Of a DNA stretch of 13,431 nucleotides, positions 13,172 to 13,431 are shown in pieces. The notes under the pieces are model-generated. The model searched no databases, was not told the origin of the DNA, and worked only from the letters and a program-made list of their open reading frames with translations. Position 1 is the first letter of the stretch, and each line of letters begins with the position of its first letter. Origin of the DNA: an uncultured Novosphingobium sp. (lineage in GTDB: Bacteria; Pseudomonadota; Alphaproteobacteria; Sphingomonadales; Sphingomonadaceae); contig CALCQB010000167.1 of NCBI GenBank assembly GCA_937897535.1, forward strand, positions 1 to 13,431. Reading direction: 5' to 3'. The position numbers and the translations under genes are program-made.

Positions 13172-13431
13172 GAAGCCGTCGCGGGTGAGGCGCGCAACCG
13201 CACCGCCGACGCGGATCGTGCCATCGCCGATCGGAGCCGAGGCCGAGACCACGCCGTCCATCTGGTTGTAAGAACCATAGGTCGCGCGGGCCGAGAGGTG
13301 CATCTCGTCATCGATGCGGCGGGTGACGTACTTGACCGCACCGCCAACCGTGTTGCGGCCATAAAGCGTGCCCTGCGGTCCGCGCAGCACTTCGATGCGC
13401 TGGACGTCATAGATGTCGAGCACGGCAGCCT
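13172..13431 (-). CDS. TonB-dependent receptor, plug-domain fragment (truncated both ends)
   Basis: Outer-membrane TonB-dependent receptors import siderophores, vitamins or glycans. This ~86-residue piece has the most recognisable plug-domain stretch, DVQRIEVLRGPQGTLYGRNT followed by VGGAVKYVTRRID, and then the first barrel strands (LSARATYGSYNQMDGVVSASAPIGD and RVGGAVARLTRDGF). The reading frame runs off the contig end at 13431. After RDGF, where family members continue with barrel strands, the sequence becomes GltD in the same frame. No signal peptide, TonB box or barrel is present, so ligand assignment is not possible. The piece probably comes from a different genomic locus, or a different genome, than the rest. 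Confidence 0.88.

Noticed and set aside
13172..13431. A true TonB-receptor/GltD fusion protein
   Set aside because: The two partners work in different cell compartments, both are cut inside conserved domains, and the join sits at a contig end in a sequence already carrying adapter. A chimera is far more likely; listed as a finding only so that it is not called as novel.
1..13431. tRNA or rRNA genes, CRISPR arrays, insertion sequences, prophage or defence genes
   Set aside because: Read on both strands; no cloverleaf with a TTCGANNC-type loop, no regularly spaced repeats, no transposase, integrase or defence-type domains were seen. All sizeable reading space is taken by ordinary chromosomal genes.

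Overview
The window reads as a short, complete assembled contig from a GC-rich alphaproteobacterium, most likely a sphingomonad (Sphingomonadales). This rests on the GC-rich codon usage, a short RNase D followed by lptC and lptA, the LysR / pirin / DoxX arrangement, and the intergenic repeat style. No 16S or other decisive marker is present, so the order-level placement is inference. Both ends are artificial. Positions 1-48 are Illumina P5 adapter carrying an i5 index. The last ~260 bases (about 13172-13431) encode a TonB-dependent receptor fragment joined in frame to the C-terminal end of glutamate synthase small subunit.

Layout, left to right. After the adapter comes the 3' two-thirds of mutS (49-1551, +) and a 63-residue membrane-like small protein (1575-1766, +). 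Next is an intergenic region with an inverted pair of REP-like G/C-rich palindromes (1793-1907). A five-gene minus-strand operon follows, transcribed from 6223 down to 1934: RNase D, lptC, lptA, a PF14907-type nucleotidyltransferase-like protein and a WcaI-like GT4 glycosyltransferase. Spacings are 12, -4, 14 and -4 nt. It joins RNA processing, lipopolysaccharide transport and probable surface-glycan synthesis.

Divergent from this operon, on the plus strand, are uracil-DNA glycosylase (ung, 6287-6973) and a short acyl-CoA dehydrogenase-like protein (6992-7960). The latter converges on a normal-length acyl-CoA dehydrogenase (7957-9081, -), and the two stop codons share one CTAG. The second dehydrogenase is the last gene of a minus-strand set, LysR regulator -> ATP-grasp ligase -> acyl-CoA dehydrogenase, joined by 4-nt GTGA and ATGA overlaps. 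Divergent from lysR are pirin and a DoxX-family membrane protein (11032-12170, +), a probable redox or stress module controlled by that LysR. The intergenic region has two palindromes, one overlapping the lysR ribosome binding site.

A strong 12-bp hairpin separates doxX from a convergent hemerythrin-domain gene (12233-12847, -). The chimeric TonB receptor / gltD piece lies beyond it.

I found no RNA gene, CRISPR array, insertion sequence or phage gene, and no convincing undescribed system. The most notable observations are the two assembly artefacts, the unusual company of the lpt genes, the convergent acyl-CoA dehydrogenase pair, and the overlapping LysR / ATP-grasp / dehydrogenase set.
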